DNA from: Membranipora membranacea
Taxonomy: Eukaryota; Bryozoa; Gymnolaemata; Cheilostomatida; Membraniporidae
Reading direction: 5' to 3'
DNA: 64,000 nucleotides
NCBI GenBank assembly: GCA_914767715.1
Contig: OU612074.1
Coordinates: forward strand, 7,951,501-8,015,500
This document shows positions 25,501 to 36,100 of the stretch, in pieces (position 1 is the stretch's first letter; the number at the start of each line of letters is the position of its first letter). Position numbers and translations under genes: made by a program. The notes beneath the pieces were generated by a model, which saw nothing but the letters and a program-made list of their open reading frames with translations, ran no database searches and had not been told where the DNA came from.

Positions 25501-28500
25501 TCAACTTACTAGTTGACAAGGTTTCTAAACATACTACAGTCTCTTCATGGTAGACTCGCTTGCAATAAGACAGGTTTTAGACTACTTCGTCTACATAATC
25601 TGGCGGGCAAACATTCTGTTGTACCATGTTCAAAGCTGAGCCCAATTTGTTTTGTTTTTTGGAAATGGTGTCTAACAAATACATATTTTAGAGAGTAACA
25701 TTTTGAGAGACAGACATAAGTGTGCACTTGTAATTCAATATGAATTCAATATGAATTCAACTACAAGGGGAGATAACTCCTAATATGAAGTACTAAGTCA
25801 CCAGGGAGATGACACTCTATCAATTGATAACCTAACACTGACCAGTCAAGTCATGTCAGAACCAACATATTATACATTGGAATACCTTGGTTACATTGGA
25901 GTTGAATCACCCTTGAATGAATGATCATCAATGAACTTTTTAATTCATTGCCTACATTATCATCATAATGATGTATGAATTCAACCTGAAAGTGATATCC
26001 AAATACATATTTTTGAGAGAAACATTTTGAGAGATAGACATAAGTGTGCACTAGTAATTCAATATGCATTCAATTTGAATTCAACTACAAGGGGAGATAA
26101 CTCCTAATATGTAGTATTTAGTTACCAGGGAGGTGACACTCTATCAAATGGTAACTTAACTCTGACCAGTCAAGTCATGTCAGAACCAACATATTATCCA
26201 TTGGAATACCTTGGTTATATTGGAGTTGAATCACCCTTGAATGAATGATCATCAATGAACTAGTTCATTCATTGCCTACATTATCATCATCATGATGAAT
26301 ATATATTCCTTTTCAACCTGAAAGTGAAAGTTTTTCAAGACACAGTCTTCTCCATCAAATCAATGACAATACTTCGACTGTGAGTGGGAAGCAACAATTG
26401 ACTGCTCAATGCTCATGAATAAAAGTGAATTGAGAAAAAGCCTACACGTAGATCCAGAAGGATTGCTCATTTACATAGATCCACAGCAATCTTGCTACTG
26501 TCATTGAAAAATTTGACAGGTTTAATTAAAAAACTTTTGACTGGTGGTATGTGATGTATGCTAAGCATAGTACGTGCCGAGGCCCCTGAGTATAGTAGCT
26601 CAGCTTGTAATGGTTCACTGCAGGGTTATAGGGTAAAAGCTCTATAGAAATAAACCAACACATTCTCCATTGGAATACCTTGGTTATATTGGAGTTGAAT
26701 CACCCTGGAATGAATGATCATCAATGAACTAGTTCATTCATTGCCTATATTATCATCATAATGATGAATATATATTCCTTTTCAACCTGCAAGTGCAAGT
26801 TTTTCAAGACACAGTCTTCTCTATCAAATCAATGACAATACTTCCTTCCAGCTCCAGTATATGTTCTCAATATGCATCAAATACCTGGTTAGCAGCTAAT
26901 TTTGGGTGAGTAGTTTGGAAACTGAAGAAACTCAAGAATTTGAGCAGACTTTTTTCTTTCTTATAATGTAACATATTATAGGGGAAAAAAATATGGGGCG
27001 CTTCACGCATTTGTAACCGAAAGTGACGATCAACGCCATTGTATATGTTGTTTGGCAGACAGGGTACTTGCCATAGTATTAGATGTTGTTAATCTGGTGC
27101 AGAATTGACGTACAAATTAACACCATCACCAGGAAATTGTTAGAATTTCAACAATGTACGACATAGGTTAGTGAAAGGGAGGTGGGAGGGGAATTTGAGC
27201 AGACTTTTTTCTTTCAATACTGTCATGCTGGCAGGATATCAGCAACGGTGTGAATAACATAAAAGCCTATCATTGGCTTTGAACAGTAGTTCTAAGTTTT
27301 CCTTACCAATAAGTTTTCCTTAGCTGGTTGAGGGAGGGCAACTTCTTATTCAGTTGACCTTTATTCGTCATGTCTTGGGACTGATTGCCAAGACAAGGAG
27401 AGTGTTATAAGAGCAGAAAAAAATTTTTTTTGTACCAAAAACTTTCTTTTTCTGGTAAAGAAGTTGAGTCTAGCGGGTTCAATGATTTGATAAACGAAAG
27501 GAAACTAGCTAATGTATTGGGGCTGATTGATCTGCCCAGTTAATCAGACGAGCCAGAACATTAGCTAGCAAATGACAATTATATTGTGCCACCGATTTAT
27601 TAAGTTTTATTTTGTACTTATTTTCCTAGGCACGGCTTTACTCGGATTAAAATTTCCATGGGTGTTTCTTACAATCTTCCTTTTCATCTTCTTGATAGAA
27701 TCTAGGATTTTTTTCTTTGTATCTCCTGATATATTTTTCTGTCTTTCTTGAAGATAGCTTTAAATTTTATTTGAAATGTTTTTTGGACTCATTCACAATT
27801 TAGATAGCATTCCTGCTTCTTTAGGTGATAATTTCATTTCAGACTTGCTGTTCTGCCACTCGATGCTGGATAAACGTGATACTCATTTGCTCTGTGAAAT
27901 ATATAATATCACTGCAGGCGAACGCTTATTTGGTGACATTGGATCAAAACTACCGATAACATTCAGTGAATTGGTTCATGCTCAAGAAACCACATCTCAG
28001 CTACTGAATGAGACAGGTCCTGAGCCCTTAGAGAAGCTTCCAGGTAACTAAACTTTGTACTTATATTGTCCAATCCTTTATAGACTTTTTAATTCAGAAC
28101 TCCTGTTAAATCAGACAAAAGACACTGGTCCCGTTAGATAAATTTTCAACACCTTCTAATGTCACATGATTCTGCTCAATTATGTCAAAATTTAATGGTC
28201 CCCAGAGGTTTGAATTAAGTGGGGACTCTGTATACATAAGAGGTATCAAATTTCTGTCTGATACATTTTAGAGAACATTTTTCATAAAGGAAACAGTCTT
28301 ATTTGGTCTAATGAGTCATTGCCAAAATACTAATTGTATACTTACAAGTTTCGCATCCGACTGCCAAGAAACAAAGTATTGCCAGATTTATCACATAGTC
28401 ACACTTATCCCTTCTTTATTGATATATTGGGGTCTGTATCTTTTGCCTTCTCAGCAGTGGAAAGGCAAATAAGAAACTGTGTATTCCCAAATGAGATGAC

Positions 28501-30718
28501 AAGTTTCAGTGTGACAACTCTCGGTGAGGAACAGGGTACCATGATGAGCTGTACCTACAGGGATGGAGCAAAAACAGTTCATCGATTTGGTATGTACATC
28601 AAAGAAACAATTTTTGTTATTTTAGGTGATCAACCTTTGCGAGGGTCAGCTGAGATCATCAACCACATGTGGTTCATAATAGATGTGGGTGATTAGGGAA
28701 TGCAATTACCAGGTACCCTCAAGGAGAAAGTTTGTCATATTTATCCTTTGAAAACTCTTGTGCGAAAGCCACGTAAATATGAAAAGTTGACTCACCTTCT
28801 ATTGATAAGTACTAAGGTAATAATTATGTAGCAGATTTTGATAACTATTATTGTTGCTATCTCTTAATTCATTTTGAAGCAGAAATGACAAGAGCAGGGT
28901 CACCATATATCATTTTAAAGAGCTCAAAAAGTTATACAACCTCATAGGCTCTCAAGATGCTTACAAATTTTCGGAATTTATGAATTTTTTGATCGAGTCG
29001 ATTTTTTATTTCAAAGCTGTCCCTCAACCATAGGCTCCAAGTCTGCAGTGGAGGTAGTAAGCTAAGAAATGATATCCAATCTCAAGTTATTTAGTAGAAT
29101 CTGGCATTTATTGATGAAAGATCTCTTTTTTGTGGCGCATGCCTAATTTCTTTCTTTCTTCAGCTCTTTTGCTTCCGAATTCTGCAGGGGAGATAAACCC
29201 GACAATACCAAAAAAAGTAGATCTGTCATTTCTACTTCTCGTTTCTTTTCGACCTTTCATTTCCACAGTTCTACTGTCAGTTCTAAGTTTAGGTGGTATT
29301 TTATAAACATTCGAATTCTGAAATTTCGGAATTGTTTACTAATTTCATATGGCCAATTTGTAGTCTCTTTGATATCCTGGTTTGTCTCTCCACATGCAAT
29401 CTGTTTCCTGGGTTACAATGCACATTGTGATGTCTCTATAATTTAATTTTTATTGTGTAACATTCATGTGTGGAGTCTGAACCGTTGCCTATTTGTGGAA
29501 GTAACCCGGCACGGTTTATAGATAGTTAATCACCAAACAAGGCATCACATTTCACACCTCAATTCAATTGTATTTGCCCTTTTTTCTCAAAGACTGAATT
29601 TGAAAACTATCCTTATCAAATGAATGTTATACCAATATAGTTTAAAAATAACAACAGGCCACAAATACAAATCATTTGTTTGTAACCTAAGCCAATGACA
29701 TTTGTTGCAAAATGACATCCTGATACGGTGTAAGGGAGTTACCGTCTCTGATGGGATAACCTTTACCACCATCAATAATTCTTGCCCTGAAACGCTTTGC
29801 AGTTTTTTCCTTTGCAAATCCTACATCAAAGTTATCATAAGTGACTTTGTCATGCATTGATCTTTGTGTTTCCTTTAACACTAAGATTGTGGAACTAATT
29901 TTGATAGGAGCTTTGTAAAGTGTTTCATTTCAATTTTCAGGTGAAATATTCAGTTTGGAAAATCGTAATTTCCCCTTGAGTGTTCTATGCTGTTCTGAGG
30001 CTAAACAATTTACAAGTAACTGCTACACAGTCATCTTTCAAGGTATGTCTATGAGAGGTTTTGTCTATGGTGCCAGTGAGAGCAGTGTTAGTCACATGAG
30101 AGAAACACAAAAAGATTAATAGATACTCCACTAGTAGCAGTAGGAGGTGGCTCAGCTGGTTAGAGCGCCGATCTTTTAGCATGCATATGCTGAAGGTTGT
30201 GTGTTTGACTCCCTGCAGTCCACTGACTGCTGGGGTTTAATCCGATCTGCCTGCAAACGGACATCACATGAATGAATAACTGAACATATAACTCATGAAT
30301 AACCGAATCAGGAGAGCAAGATTTTTGTGAACGATTTAATTGCTTTGTTTATTGTTTTCAGTTGTTTTTCAATTATTGTCATTCAATCAAATAATTTACT
30401 TTGCCTCTTTTAAGGAGAGAGCAAAATCATTTGTTAAACATATGCATATTTGATTCAGGTCTAAGTGATGGTTCTGTAACAGGAGGGTCAGCTGGAGCAG
30501 GAGTCTCAGCTGGAGCAGGACTCTCAGCTACATTAATTATCTTGCTGGTGAGCTTGCTGTCACTACTGGTCATAACTTCTGCTGCCGTTGGTTTTTATTT
30601 TTGGAAAAATAACAATAAGGTTGCAGCGGAGACTGATCACAACACCCTTAAGAACCCTACAAGTGCAAAGGGGCGAAAAAAGAGAAGAAGAAAAACAAGG
30701 AAAGCTCCCCGAAAATAA
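19572..30718 (+). CDS. Type I membrane protein with Ig-like ectodomain (387 aa)
   Basis: Six exons: 19572-19626, 20147-20539, 27825-28043, 28455-28589, 29941-30042 and 30459-30718. Every internal junction is phase 1, and the sum of 1,164 bases gives 387 codons plus stop with no interruption. Exon 1 is a signal peptide (MMYSFSNSLLCIYTLISAG). Exon 2 is one Ig-like domain with the B-strand Cys (GVELRCNS), core Trp (SITWFY) and F-strand Cys (AHYFCTST). Exons 3-5 hold more cysteine pairs (LLFCHS, HLLCEIYN, MMSCTYRDG, VLCCSEA) and may form one or two diverged Ig-like folds. N-glycosylation sequons occur (NIS, NES, NVT, NIT, NET). Exon 6 gives a Gly/Ala/Ser stalk, a hydrophobic helix (ATLIILLVSLLSLLVITSAA...) and a very basic tail (KGRKKRRRKTRKAPRK) with no ITAM, ITIM or kinase. 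One-domain-per-exon phase-1 structure is typical of Ig-superfamily surface receptors. The ligand is unknown, and adhesion or recognition is an inference. Intron 2 is 7.3 kb and full of transposon-derived DNA. Confidence 0.8.
21231..21725. repeat. About 500 bp repeat (copy A) of a recombinase-linked element
   Basis: Contains block x (about 21235-21400, starting 'ttataatgtaacatattata') and block y (about 21401-21725, ending 'accaaaaactttctttt'). A near-identical x+y copy lies at 26958-27452. Block x alone recurs immediately downstream at 21731-21895, next to the tyrosine recombinase pseudogene. Confidence 0.85.
21731..21895. repeat. Partial copy (block x only) of the same repeat
   Basis: 165 bp in the same orientation as copy A and nearly identical to its first third. 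Identity stops at 'aacacca', after which the sequence leads into a hairpin and the 3' end of the recombinase gene. On the minus strand the order is recombinase, x, y, x. Confidence 0.85.
21902..21939. other. Perfect 12 bp-arm hairpin downstream of recombinase
   Basis: Arms TTGTTCTGAGCT (21902-21913) and AGCTCAGAACAA (21928-21939) are exact inverted repeats with a 14-base loop. It lies just 3' of the minus-strand recombinase frame, between the stop codon and block x. It could be a terminator-like or end structure of the element. Confidence 0.7.
21967..22714 (-). pseudogene. Tyrosine recombinase (DIRS/Ngaro- or Crypton-like), frameshifted
   Basis: Minus strand. The upstream frame (22714-22472) has the helical N-terminal, core-binding type sequence (LEHHS-like helices: LAQNGKKHGAILSHVSAVKF). 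After a frameshift near 22465 the catalytic domain follows: box I Arg in GLGESRCEALFLV, the H-x-x-R motif in ITPHSLRGGGTAWA, and the Trp and Tyr nucleophile region in FGRWSSDAFKKYI. These are the R, H-x-x-R, W and Y residues of tyrosine recombinases. In frame the two parts are separated by stops (TGA at 22474-22472, TAA in the other frame), so the copy is dead unless a sequencing error is present. It lies in intron 2 of the Ig-like gene, antisense to it. No reverse transcriptase or gag is visible nearby. That leaves open whether this is the 3' end of a DIRS-order retroelement or a recombinase-only Crypton-type element. Confidence 0.75.
22741..24840. other. Intron sequence without recognisable gene
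   Basis: Part of the large intron of the Ig-like gene. Contains a small tandem run of 'acagtgaatt' type units at about 23555-23598 and T-rich tracts at 23650-23698. No coding exon supported. Confidence 0.4.
24845..25655. repeat. Three diverged copies of a 125-150 bp repeat
   Basis: Copies at about 24845-24990, 25276-25440 and 25502-25655 share 'agactcacttgcaa.aagaca', 'ttttagac.act..gtctac', 'ggcgggca' and 'gtaccatgtacaaagctg'. The second and third are preceded by 'acaatcaactta..agttga'. They are direct repeats, so local duplication is likely. Confidence 0.8.
25008..25140. repeat. 10 bp minisatellite (AGCAAGCAAY)n
   Basis: About 13 head-to-tail units of AGCAAGCAAC or AGCAAGCAAT, regular at the left and degenerate at the right. 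One strand reads as Ser/Asn/Lys/Gln-rich and the other as Cys/Leu/Ala-rich, which explains odd open frames here. It interrupts the first copy of the surrounding 150 bp repeat family. Confidence 0.9.
25728..26870. repeat. Three direct copies of a 200-310 bp repeat
   Basis: Copies at about 25728-26000, 26045-26345 and 26650-26850 share 'ggggagataactcctaatatg' (first two only), 'attggaataccttggtta', 'ttggagttgaatcacccttg' and 'atgatcatcaatgaac'. The second and third also share 'cctgaaagtgaaagtttttc' or close variants. They lie in the same large intron. Confidence 0.85.
26958..27452. repeat. About 500 bp repeat (copy C)
   Basis: Near-identical to copy A at 21231-21725 (x then y, same orientation), 5.7 kb away, with only scattered substitutions and a slightly different A/T run near the end. 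High identity implies recent origin. It could be the opposite end of the recombinase element or a separate solo end. Confidence 0.85.
30147..30225 (+). ncRNA. tRNA-derived, SINE-like segment
   Basis: Has an A-box-like TGGCTCAGCTGGTTAGAGC and a weaker B-box-like GTGTTTGACTCCC 48 bases later, with CTTTTAG in the anticodon-loop position. The anticodon stem does not pair, so it is not a working tRNA. The following 'ctgcagtccactgactgctg' recurs in diverged form at 47586-47607, which suggests a shared SINE body. It lies in intron 5 of the Ig-like gene. Confidence 0.45.
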
Positions 30719-30989
30719 AAGCCAACACTGCCAGAAAGAATGCGATGAATCCATCAAAAAGAAAAATTATCAGCTAGCAAGTCGGTGTATCTTAAATGAA
30801 TTGTTTAGTTGTTAACCAAATCAAAATCCCAGCACTTCAGGTTTCCTCTTATAAATTGTCAACTTCAATAATGAATGTCAATTACTGTTAAGAATATAAT
30901 TTAAACTGAACAAGCTCAAAACATGGTAAACTTTTTTTTAATACTTTATTGGCATTTATTGGTAATAATATTTTTTGTGATCTAGATTC

Positions 30990-30995
30990 AATAAA
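30990..30995 (+). terminator. Polyadenylation signal AATAAA
   Basis: Canonical hexamer 270 bases after the stop codon of the Ig-like gene, on its strand. It is the first good match downstream. Confidence 0.5.
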
Positions 30996-30999
30996 GTTA

Positions 31000-33113
31000 T
31001 TTTACCACAACCTCCAGCCTGTTATGTTAAAGGGTCAGTCATTTCAAACAAGTGAGTATATGGCAGAAATAAATGGAATACTGTGAATCCATAACGAAAT
31101 AAAATTATTGAAATGAAAAAAATTGATTAATATAGTGTTTAGGTTTTTCAAAAAGTATTAAAGGGTTTTCCTCCTAATCATAACATTTTTTCTACTTAGA
31201 GCCAGAGGTCTATCCAATACAAGCTGATGTTTTCATGAAGCCCATCACCAAGTTGTGAAATGAAAAGGAAACAAGTGCTTCTGCCCAGGAGTTAAGTAAA
31301 ATACTACAGTACGTAGTAGATCAAGAATAAACAAAAATCATAACACCGCACTGTTTTTGTCAGGGAAAACAACTTGGGCTGGAAAAACAAGTTGAACCGC
31401 AGCCGGGATACAGGATCATGGAAGTTGGAAGTCGGAAGTCGGGTGTGCCTACTTAAGTTATATTAAACATAACAATGTCTTGGCAAAAGGGAAGTCCATT
31501 ATAAACTCCTTTGATACTATACTTTTCCGTTATTTTAAGTTAACGAGGCAAAATTCTGACCTACAGATTTTCGCCCATGACTAGCATCTTAATGTATTCA
31601 CTTCAAACATCTTATTTCCAACTATTGGAGTTCACCATGAATTGGCGTATTAGTCAAGCCCAGTTATCTTGTTAATCATTGAGGTAAGAAAAAATACATA
31701 GTACTTAACACCTAGGGTGATGCAAATTGTCCAAGATCGCCATCTCAGAAAACCATCCCAGTCAATATGAACATGAAAATTTCACAATCCTAGTCTATCT
31801 GGGTCAGTCTTGGTCAATATCTGGAACGTTCGTAAAGTTAAACTTTCCAGATACTGTCCCAGACGGACCCAGACTCATTTTACATCTGGGTACTATGAGA
31901 ACACAACATCGGGATAATCTGGGATGATTTAGGACTATCTGGGACAATCCTAGACAGTGGAAACATTATCCCAGTACTATCCGGGGCAAAAACCTAATTG
32001 CTAGTCTTGGATGAGTTTTACAATGTGAACATAAGACTGTGAACGTATGTGATAAGCATCTAGGATGGCATCCCAATTTCATCTGGGACAATGTGAACTA
32101 GTCTTAAAAAAATCATTATTTTCTGAAGTAACGTAAGGCTCAGTTGTTTAGTAATGCAGCACTGCGTTATACTTTGTAATTTTTATTACAATGTAACCTG
32201 ATCTTTGAGCCTCCTATTTTGTAGTTATCTTATCTCAGCTCATTGATTAATAAGTACCACGCCGTCCCTTTACAGCGAGCTATGCTAACTTATCAATCGT
32301 ACCTATTGGCGAGATGTCTCTGGATGCGTAAAAAGTTCAATGATGCATGAAACAACTTGTCTACAAAGCACACCTTATATAATAAAAGGGTGGGCAAGTT
32401 AAGGTTATGTGCGAGGATCTCACCTAAATTAGCAGCACGGATAGTAAACTGGAGTCAAACCTGCACCTCTCAGATTGAGTTGCTCAAATCCTATCCACTA
32501 TAAACCAACCTGCCACCCATGTTCTTACCCACAAAGAAAAAGTGAAAGACTGAGGCCATGTAAGAAGCGCCCTTGCTGAGGGATATCTCTGAGGGTCGGC
32601 CTTCACCCTGAATGCTACCACAAGGAAATTTTAACATGACTATTTAAGATGAAGAAAAGTAAGGAGTTGTCTTGTCGGAATGTTAAGTTTTCAAATGCAT
32701 CAATTGGGTATCACAAATTAAAATTTGTGAAAACAAAAGTAATTCTTGTCGCATGTTGTTCATTAAAATGGCTTGGAATTTCAGTGATAGTTTTAACTTC
32801 ATATGGGCTGCAATTAGGTTTAATCTCAGTTTTTGACATCAGATCAGATTAGATCATACGGACAGCATTACGGATCTTGATCCAATTAATTAAAATTACA
32901 TAAGCTCAAATCAGCTGTTGATTGAACTATGGATGTCGAGTTCACTAACTACTTTGCAGACAGGCTCAACCTTTGTGATCTCTTTGTAAATCAAAGCTTA
33001 GAAATTTGTTAACTTTTCATCAAATCTAATTCAATAGTAAGTGATAAGACTAATAATACTTGGAAATAGTGGGTGCAGAGTCGAATCAAGCAGAGACAAA
33101 ACTTGGTTGGGAA
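31000..33113. other. Intergenic, no gene recognised
   Basis: Between the Ig-like gene and the first SLC17-like copy. Includes an irregular run of 'ctgggac/tctggga' words at 31790-31995 with no coding sense. No RNA gene seen. Confidence 0.4.
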
Positions 33114-36100
33114 ATGGAAGATCCGAGTATAGATATCAAGACAGGTAAGTTAAAGCTGCGTTTACACGTCCGACAAATCGGCTAATAATAACAACTCCGA
33201 CACAGATTATGAATCTGCTCTATAATCGTTGTCTGTCAACATGTCAACGATACACTATTTACACACTGTTCATGCCTATCCGATTTCAACACAAACTTCC
33301 AACTCAACTTGTCTCTGATTGGCTAGTGAGACAACTAGTTAGTTTTTTGGCTGAACCATTTATAATCGTGAAGATTTGTTGTTCACTTGTGACATTGTCA
33401 CAAGTGAACGATTTTGAACAATATAGATTGAAACACCGATTTAAACACAGATTAACTGTTTACACGGTCAGTCAAATCGGTGACCTGTGTCGGAGTTGTT
33501 ATTTTTAGCCGATTTGTCGCACATGTAAACACAGCTTAACAAGTACATCTATAGCAAAGCCAAAGAAAGTTTATAACTCTGGACGCAATGGAAGTAGAAT
33601 CAATACAGGATTCATATTCAGGCATCTAAGAGCTGTCAAAATAATGTGGGGCCCACCACATCAACCTTTAGGGTCTTGACCAAAACACTAACACACCATA
33701 ACAAGATGCATTGATTTAACAGAGCGATATTATTCAACATCGCAATCAATGCCGCTTCATATCATGTCTTGATTCCCTAATCTTTGAAGGAAATAGGCCT
33801 GAGAGTCTTGGTAGTATGTTGATGTCGTGCCCCTGGACCCTGGCGTACATGTGCTGCTTCTGCCACATTGCAATGGAGACTATGAGAAGCAGTTTGAGTT
33901 TTGCTATCGTCTGCATGGTCAAACAATCAAGACTTAATATATCAAGTTCGGCCAGCACAAATATGACATCTGTGTGCGGAGGACAGACGAATCCTGATCA
34001 AAATGTTTTTGTATAAACCATAAACCAACTTAGAGATGGTGCATTTTGATCTATGCATTCTAACGTTCACTCACACTAGTCAATACTAGTGGAGTCCAGG
34101 TAATAAGTCGTTATAAAGGTGGTTTTTAAATTTTGGGAAAATAATTATAGCGGTCTTAGATCTGGCAACTTATGCAGTATTACTGCAGCCACAGTGAGAT
34201 TTAATACACTTCTTTAACCAACCTCGTTAGTGACAGTAACTTCTGTATATATGATCCTATAGTACAATTCAATGGATTGCCATCCTGAGATGAAATTATA
34301 TATAATTCAGTGAGGAAATTAGCTTAGATTTCTCCATCTAAACAGTGGATTCTCTTGGTTTACAGACAAGCGAAGGAGATATTGAATGGGATAAGACACA
34401 ACAAGGCTGGATACTCAGCGCATTCTTCTATGGATATCTCTTCACACAAGTTCCCGGTGGTATAATAGCTGGTAGATTTGGAGGAAAGAGGGTTGTGCTT
34501 GTCTGTATGAGCTTGTATGGTGTTGTCACGATGCTAATTCATGTGGCCGCCAGGTAAGTTGCTGCCATCTACGCATATTATTTCCTGAAGTATAAAATAT
34601 TATTCAAGTCAACTTAAGCAAAAGGATTCCCACCAACAGGGCAGGCAAATTATTTCTTCTTTGATTCATTGTTCCCACCTAAAAGTATTCCGAGTTGCAA
34701 TACTTTTCAATTTGCCTTGATAACTCCTATCAAAAATATAATGGTAATGTTTGATCTTGGTTATCAAAATACCTAACAAGCTTCCAGCAGATTTTGGATA
34801 GCCATAGAAAAAATATTAAAATTGCTTACTTTGTAACCTGAGAAAATACTGCAGGTTCTGAGCAATGCTTTTGATCCGCTAACTTGTGTCATTTTTAGGT
34901 ATGACAGCATTGACTATGATACTTCGGCAAGTCTTGTAATACTTTTACAAGTTCTGTCAGGAATTATCTGTGGTGGTGTAGTGCCATCTTTTTTCGGTAT
35001 GTTTGGCAAGTGGGTGCCTACTTACGAGAGAAGTAAACTGGTTGTTCTCACCATGTCAGGTCAAAAAGTAAGTACATCAGTTCCACAAAATAAATAAAAT
35101 TTGGTTGAACTCAAATAAATTGACTCAGCTGTTATCCTCATCTGTCCTTTTTTGTAATGGGTACCTGCCGGAAGCCTAGCTCATCCTCTTCAACAAGTCA
35201 TTTGTTTCCTTCCATCTATGATTTGGACGTCCCCGATTTCTCCTTCCTTCGACTCACATCTCATTGACCCTACTAATGCCATCATATCTTTCCCTCTCAC
35301 CGACACACATGTCCAAGCCACTTTAATATTCTTATTCTCATCAGGTCTATAACATACATGGCATTATGCTTCCGTTGGTTTTGTGCTCCTTGAGGCTGAT
35401 TATGTCAACATTAAAAGCGATTGACAATTATCTTTGGCAATAAAACATTGTGCAAGTAGTACATTGCCACATGTTTCTATGATTATACCTATCTCAGAAT
35501 TTATCTCAGTTTGAAATCTATTTCACTCATCATTACTTTTAATATAATTTTCAATGATACATCGTCACAAATCTCACAAATCTCGTTTATTTTTAAGAAT
35601 TCAACGAGACTTTGCTGCTTTTATTGAGATAAATATTTCTGTCCGCTAATCACATGGGTTTACTCTGTAGTGTGTATGACTTTATGTTTCAGCTTGGGTG
35701 TATTCTGATCCTGGGAATGGGAGGATTTTTCTGTGAGTGGGAATCTTTCTCTGGAGGCTGGCCGAGTCTATTCTACATGAGCGGAGGGTTGAGTATTATT
35801 TTCTGTATTGCCTGGAGCTTCATGGTTTATGATTCTCCCGCAGATCACCCGAGAATATCCCAAAAAGAGAAAAAGGAATATATCATGTCTAATACACATC
35901 AAGCTGCACCTGATAACAAGGTATATATATAGGTATTTGAGCCTAGCACAAAATTTTGCCATCCGGTTCACCAAATATTTCATTTCAACTGATATCCGTT
36001 GTTTACCTCCAAATTCCTCAACAAACCGCATCAAGAACATTTCATTAATAATACTACAGTAAATCGAGTTGGAAAACCATGTAAGCTAATGGCCAAAATC

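Noticed and set aside
14329-30718. Joining the C4-like exons and the Ig-like exons into one receptor gene
   Set aside because: The last C4 exon ends in phase 0 while the Ig exon begins in phase 1, and a good signal-peptide exon with the right phase lies at 19572-19626.
33209-33508. 99-codon plus-strand open frame
   Set aside because: It lies wholly inside the 383 bp MITE and runs through its hairpin; no domain.
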